Of a DNA stretch of 20,015 bases, positions 15,942 through 20,015 are shown one piece after another. Position 1 is the stretch's first letter. The number at the start of each line of letters is the position of its first letter. This DNA is from Pelagibius sp050290145 (GTDB taxonomy: Bacteria; Pseudomonadota; Alphaproteobacteria; Kiloniellales; Kiloniellaceae), in contig JBNKHC010000394.1 in NCBI GenBank assembly GCA_050290145.1, positions 1-20,015 of the forward strand, written 5' to 3'. The translations under genes were made by a program, and so were the position numbers. The notes under the pieces were generated by a model. It was given only the letters and a program-made list of their open reading frames with translations, searched no databases and was not told the origin of the DNA.

Positions 15942-17191
15942 GAATCATCTCCTGTTTCCATCGATGTAGGCGCAGTGCCGCGCGCAACAGGGCGGGTACT
16001 GCGATATGAGGGCCGTTGATGGCTGTGGCGACGGCGTCGTAGACCGTGCTGTAGCTCTCGCTGGTGCCGCGCGCGCCGCCGACCTGGTCCAGCCAGTGGG
16101 TCAGCGCCGCGCCGCGGATATCGCGGGGAATGTGCATCTGGCGGCCCAGGTCGCGCAGGCAGGTCTCGTGGTAGCGCCTGAGGATGTCGGCCAGATTGCC
16201 GGCGTATTCGAAGAGGCTGGCGGTATTGGCGATGAGCACCTGCTTGCCGGCCTTGAGGCGCGGGCGCGGCGGCAGCGGCGCGCCGAAGCGCCCGACCGCG
16301 GCCCAGACCAGGATGGCGGCGGCGAAGAGGCTCTGCAGCACCGCCAGGTTCAGCGGGAAGCTCAGCAGCGCCTTCCAGAGATCGGGCGAGAGGGTGAAGC
16401 CGTGGACGGTTTCGTCGAAGACCGCCGCGCCGCCGCCCGACAGCAGGGCGTCGACCATGGCCACCGCGAAGACGGCGTTGTCGCCCTCGTCGATGCCGCT
16501 GTTGTTGATGATATCGGGATCGGAGAGGACCCAGACGGTGGTGCCCCCGATCTTGTATTCGCCCAGCAGTACGCCGGCATCGCTGTGGACGATGGGGGTG
16601 ATCTCGTCGGATTTGATGAGCTGGGCGCCGTTCAGGCTGGGCGCGCTGTCCCAGGCGATGCGGCGCCAGGCCGGGGTCTCCTCGCTGCGCACGATGGAGG
16701 CGTCTTCGTCGACGACGTGCAGGACCTTCTCGACGTCCTCCAGCTCCAGCTCGTGCAGCACCTTGATCCAGGTGCGGTTCTCGTAGCCCGGATAGCCGGA
16801 CCAGCGCGGCAGCACCAGCAGCACCCGATCGGTGTCGAACATCAGCTCCAGGGACTCCAGGGCGTCGGCGCTGCTGGAGGGCTGGGCCAGGACCAGCAGG
16901 CCGTCGCCGTCGTAGGCCTTGGCGGCAGAGTCGTTGCGGCTGAGCAGGACCGGGACCTCAAGGTCCTGCAGGATCGCGGTCCAGGCCCGGTGGCCGATGG
17001 CGGAGTAGGAATAGGCGTTGGTCCCGTAGCTGCCTTCGGTCTGCGGGTCGGAATAGATGGCGACCAGGGCGGCCGCGGTGAAGGCCATCAGGCCGGCGGC
17101 GATCAGCAGGACGACCGCGCGCAGGGAAAAGGCGTCACCCGAGGGGCCGCGAGGCGCAGCGCTCATGTGGCCGTCCTCCTGCTCGCGCAGC

Positions 17192-18004
17192 TCATGCCGG
17201 GGCCTCTTCCATGCCGTTGAAGCGCAGGAAATCGTCGCGGCAGTTGCGGTAATCGGGTTCCCTGGCGCTGCGCCCGCCGAAATGGTTGATCTCCGACAAG
17301 GCCACCATGCGCGTCAGCGGCGCCGCGGCTTCGCCGGGGATGCCGCTCAGGCGCAGCACTTCGCGGCTGGTCATGGCCGGGGCGATGCGCGGGCCGAGCT
17401 CGCGGCGCAGACGCTCCATGGCGACCAGCAGCAGGTGGTGGATGGCCTCGCTGAAGCGCCCCTCGGCCGCCAGCGCGTCGGCCTCGGCCAGGGTACGGTG
17501 CTCCGCCTCGCGCCGCATCGGCGGCACCGCCTGGACCTTGGCGGTCTCGAGCGGCGTCGCCTTCGAACTGCGCTTGATGCCGAGGCGGCTGTCAAGCAGC
17601 TCGCGGAGCAGGTTGAAGAGAAAGAAGAGAATGATGGCGGCGACCACGGCGCCCAGGGTCCAGAGGATGGTCTTCACCAGCCAGGGCGGAATGGTCCACT
17701 GCTCGACCTCGGGCGCAACCTCGGGTTCCGGCTTTTCGGTCTGGTAACGGTCGTCGTCGAGCACGCGGTCGCGGCTGGCGGCGACCTCCTGCGGGCTATG
17801 CAGGCCCTGCTGCGCCAGGGCCGGCGTCGCCGGCACCACTGCCGCCAGGACGCTGGCCAGGGCGACGAGGAACAGCAGGCCTCCGGCCCAGCCCCTGACC
17901 GCCGTCCGGCGCCTGCCGGGGCGCAGGCCGCCCCTGCCGCGCGCGACCGGCTGCGCTCGGGCCAGCCGCGACGGCCCTGCCTCTTGCTTCAACTCATAGT
18001 TCAT
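17192..18004 (-). CDS. DUF4129-domain membrane protein, first gene of the MoxR operon
   Basis: Protein of about 270 residues. A basic N-terminal stretch is followed by a hydrophobic segment with a likely signal cleavage at TPALAQ (about residues 35-65), a short extracytoplasmic part, a second membrane segment (about 110-132, LVKTILWTLGAVVAAIILFFLF), and a C-terminal DUF4129 domain with AEADALAAEGRFSEAIHHLLLVAMERLRR, MTSREVLRLSGIP and ALSEINHFGGR. DUF4129 is often found with transglutaminase-like, DUF58 and MoxR proteins. The start is uncertain: ATG at 18004 (preceded closely by AGGGA) is preferred over ATG at 18043, and the unusually long n-region before the signal core leaves a later alternative start open. 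It ends 25 bases before the DUF4350 start. Confidence 0.82.
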   Translation of the reverse strand: MNYELKQEAGPSRLARAQPVARGRGGLRPGRRRTAVRGWAGGLLFLVALASVLAAVVPATPALAQQGLHSPQEVAASRDRVLDDDRYQTEKPEPEVAPEVEQWTIPPWLVKTILWTLGAVVAAIILFFLFNLLRELLDSRLGIKRSSKATPLETAKVQAVPPMRREAEHRTLAEADALAAEGRFSEAIHHLLLVAMERLRRELGPRIAPAMTSREVLRLSGIPGEAAAPLTRMVALSEINHFGGRSAREPDYRNCRDDFLRFNGMEEAPA

Positions 18005-18201
18005 TCCCTGACCGATATAACCCGCAGCGCCTTGGCATTCCATGGCGAAGTTGCCGGAGGGCAGGGCTTCTCCGCCTCCGGAATCCCGATGGGCCTCCAG
18101 AAAGACGATCTTTGTGGCGTTTTTCGGGTGGCCTCGCGGCGCTTGCCTCCCCGGTTGCCTAAGGGCCGCCGCTCGGCGAAGCTGCGCCGGCGGGCGCAGT
18201 C

Positions 18202-18208
18202 GAGGGAG
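18202..18208 (+). promoter_or_regulatory. Ribosome binding site supporting a TTG start for psuK
   Basis: GAGGGAG lies 8 bases before TTG at 18217, an ideal spacing. No ATG or GTG with a comparable site occurs near the expected N-terminus, so this site decides the start. The roughly 200-base gap to the divergent DUF4129 gene must hold promoters for both directions, but I could not identify convincing hexamers. Confidence 0.7.
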
Positions 18209-18216
18209 AACACTAC

Positions 18217-19143
18217 TTGGGAAGCGATAGGCCGCTGAGGGTCACCGTGCTCGGGGCCTGCCATCTGGACCGCAAGGCGCGCGCCGCGGCCCCCTTCGTG
18301 GAAGGGGCCTCGAACCCGGCGGAGCTGCAGAGCTGTCCCGGCGGCGTGGCGCGCAACCTGGCGGAGAACCTCTGCCGTCTCGGCCTCCGGGTCGAGCTGA
18401 TGACGCGCCTGGGCGCCGATGCCGAGGGCGACGCCCTGCTGGAAGACCTGCGCGCCTTGCCCCTGGGGCTGGCGGGCGTCAGCCGTTCGGCCGCCGCCCC
18501 GACCGCCTTCCACCTCATCGCCCTGCAGCCCGACGGCGAGATGCTGGTGGCCGTCGCCGACATGCGGGTCTACGACGAGATTACCCCGGCGTGCCTGCGC
18601 GCCCTGCCCGCGGCGCTCTGGGAGTCGGACGCGCTGGTCGCGGACTGCAACCTGCCGCAGGAGACCCTGGCCTTTCTGGCCGGGCTGCGGCAAAAGGGGC
18701 GGCAGCTGGCAGTCATCGGCGTGTCGCCGGCCAAGGCTGAGCGCCTGCGCCCGCACCTGGCGGCCTGCGACTTCCTGGTGGTGAATCGCCGCGAGGCGGC
18801 GGTGCTGAGCGGGCTGGACCCGGAGACGGCGGCGCCGCCGGCCCTGGCCCGGGGGCTGCTGGCGGCGGGGGCGGGAGAGGTCGTCATCACCCTGGGCGCG
18901 GCGGGCATCTGCCTTGCCGCGGGCGGGGCGGTCGTGGAACTGCCCAACCTGCCCTGCCGCCTGGTCGACGTGACCGGGGCCGGCGATGCCCTGGCGGCGG
19001 CCTTCCTGGCGGCGCGCCTGCAGGGCCGGGACCTGGAAGGCGCGGGGCGGCGCGCCCTGGCCGCGGCCCGCCTGACCGTGGAGACCCCCGAGAGCGTCTG
19101 CGCCGAGCTGACGCCCGAGAGACTGGAGCAGATCACCGCGTGA
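18217..19143 (+). CDS. psuK: Pseudouridine kinase (PfkB/ribokinase family)
   Basis: Phosphorylates pseudouridine to pseudouridine 5'-phosphate, the substrate of the next enzyme. 308 residues, close to E. coli PsuK. The PfkB signature 1 is PGGVARNLAENLCRLG (41-56) and signature 2 is DVTGAGDALAAAF with catalytic D257. The segment GEMLVAVADMRVYDEIT, followed by ALVADCNLPQETLAF, closely resembles the E. coli PsuK segment GEMLVAINDMNI and its VADCNI, and this distinguishes it from generic sugar kinases. The TTG start is supported by the Shine-Dalgarno. Its TGA overlaps the psuG ATG by one base (TGATG), indicating translational coupling. No pseudouridine transporter is seen in the window. Confidence 0.9.
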   Translation: MGSDRPLRVTVLGACHLDRKARAAAPFVEGASNPAELQSCPGGVARNLAENLCRLGLRVELMTRLGADAEGDALLEDLRALPLGLAGVSRSAAAPTAFHLIALQPDGEMLVAVADMRVYDEITPACLRALPAALWESDALVADCNLPQETLAFLAGLRQKGRQLAVIGVSPAKAERLRPHLAACDFLVVNRREAAVLSGLDPETAAPPALARGLLAAGAGEVVITLGAAGICLAAGGAVVELPNLPCRLVDVTGAGDALAAAFLAARLQGRDLEGAGRRALAAARLTVETPESVCAELTPERLEQITA

Positions 19144-20015
19144 TGAAGCCCTTCGTCGAGATCCTGCCGGAGGTGCAGGAGGCTCTGGCCGCCGGGCGGC
19201 CGGTGGTGGCGCTGGAATCCACCATCATCACCCACGGCATGCCGGCGCCGCGCAACCTGGAGACCGCGCAGGCGGTGGCCGGGGCGGTGCGCGCCGGCGG
19301 CGCCGTGCCGGCCACCATCGCGATCCTCGACGGGCGAATCCGCATCGGCCTGGAGCCGGATGAGCTGGAACGCCTGGCGGGGGAGCAGGAGGTGGCCAAG
19401 GTGAGCCGCGCCGACCTGCCCGCCGTGCTGGCGGCGGGCGGCGCCGGCTCGACCACCGTGGCGGCGACCATGATCTGCGCCGACCTGGCCGGCATCCGGG
19501 TCTTCGCCACCGGCGGCATTGGCGGCGTCCACCGCGGCGCCGAGCTGAGCTTCGACGTCTCCGCCGACCTGCAGGAGCTGGCGCGCACGCCGCTTGCCGT
19601 GGTCTGCGCCGGGGCCAAGGCGATCCTCGACCTGCCCAAGACCCTGGAAGTGCTGGAGACGCTGGGCGTGCCGGTCATCGGCTACGGCTGCGACGAGCTG
19701 CCGGCCTTCTACAGCCGCGCCTCGGGCCTGGCGGTGCCGCTGCGCCGCGACAGCGCAGCGGAGATCGCTGCAGTGATGCGGACCAAGTGGGACCTGAACC
19801 TCGCTGGCGGCCTGGTGGTCGCCAACCCGATTCCGGCCGCGGCGGAGATCCCCGCCGCCGAAATCGCCGGCCAAATCGAGAGCGCGCTGGCCGAAGCCGC
19901 GGCGCAGGGCATTCAGGGCAAGGCGGTCACGCCCTTCCTGCTGGCCCGCCTGGAAGAACTGAGCGGCGGCGCCAGCCTGGACGCCAATGTCGCCCTGGTG
20001 CTGAACAATGCCCGC
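19143..20015 (+). CDS. psuG: Pseudouridine-5'-phosphate glycosidase (3' end cut by window edge)
   Basis: Splits the C-C glycosidic bond of pseudouridine 5'-phosphate to give uracil and ribose 5-phosphate. 291 residues are present, against about 312 in E. coli PsuG, so only the extreme C-terminus is missing. Catalytic residues align at a near constant offset from the E. coli enzyme: E25 in ALESTIITHGMP, K86 in EVAKVSRADLP, metal ligand D138 in RGAELSFDVSADL, and the Schiff-base Lys K159 in CAGAKAILDLPKTLE. GGIGGVHRGAE and VANPIP are further family motifs. It starts inside the psuK stop codon. All visible key residues are intact, so it is likely functional. Confidence 0.95.
   Translation, partial: MKPFVEILPEVQEALAAGRPVVALESTIITHGMPAPRNLETAQAVAGAVRAGGAVPATIAILDGRIRIGLEPDELERLAGEQEVAKVSRADLPAVLAAGGAGSTTVAATMICADLAGIRVFATGGIGGVHRGAELSFDVSADLQELARTPLAVVCAGAKAILDLPKTLEVLETLGVPVIGYGCDELPAFYSRASGLAVPLRRDSAAEIAAVMRTKWDLNLAGGLVVANPIPAAAEIPAAEIAGQIESALAEAAAQGIQGKAVTPFLLARLEELSGGASLDANVALVLNNAR

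Noticed and set aside
18005..18216. Small rightward open frame and possible promoters between DUF4129 and psuK
   Set aside because: The frame has no Shine-Dalgarno or homology, and I could not find paired -35/-10 hexamers with acceptable spacing on either strand.

Overview
The window is strongly GC-rich with G/C-biased third codon positions. Gene content (TctCBA/TctDE, an FNR-boxed hemN, a MoxR/DUF58/DUF4129 operon, a REP-like palindromic element) suggests an alphaproteobacterium, probably of the Rhodospirillales type. This is an inference from content; there is no rRNA or other taxonomic marker. Coding density is high and no gene-free stretch reaches 300 bases. I see no rRNA, tRNA, CRISPR array, insertion sequence or prophage.

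Region 1 (1-5370) is a tripartite tricarboxylate transport locus. The two-component pair tctD-tctE runs leftward (tctE is cut by the window edge) and the transporter tctC-tctB-tctA runs rightward. The 156-bp divergent gap carries a perfect 10-bp inverted repeat, one arm near each start codon, a candidate TctD operator. Two stem-loops lie between tctC and tctB, probably setting a high binding-protein to membrane-subunit ratio.

Region 2 (5371-9876) holds three rightward genes: a choline-dehydrogenase-like GMC flavoenzyme, hemN (oxygen-independent coproporphyrinogen III oxidase), and an orphan isocitrate/isopropylmalate dehydrogenase-family enzyme. A REP-like element follows the GMC gene. hemN has a perfect FNR/FixK box whose spacing predicts transcription starting about one base before the start codon, so the message may be leaderless. 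The dehydrogenase has its Shine-Dalgarno sequence inside a strong hairpin.

Region 3 (10038-11604) has two tandem paralogous polytopic membrane proteins with the same C-terminal tail (IAAVFD). The second is split by a -1 frame change at a run of six G.

Region 4 (11601-18004, leftward) is a compact six-gene operon: DUF4129, DUF4350, MoxR AAA+ ATPase, DUF58, SpoIIM-family and RDD-family proteins, with overlapping or closely spaced genes. Its last stop codon overlaps that of the Region 3 pair. This is the best candidate for a poorly described system: a MoxR chaperone/VWA-like module with several membrane partners, possibly including the convergent paralogs.

Region 5 (18217-20015) is a pseudouridine catabolism pair: psuK (TTG start, good Shine-Dalgarno) overlapping psuG by one base; psuG runs off the window end.
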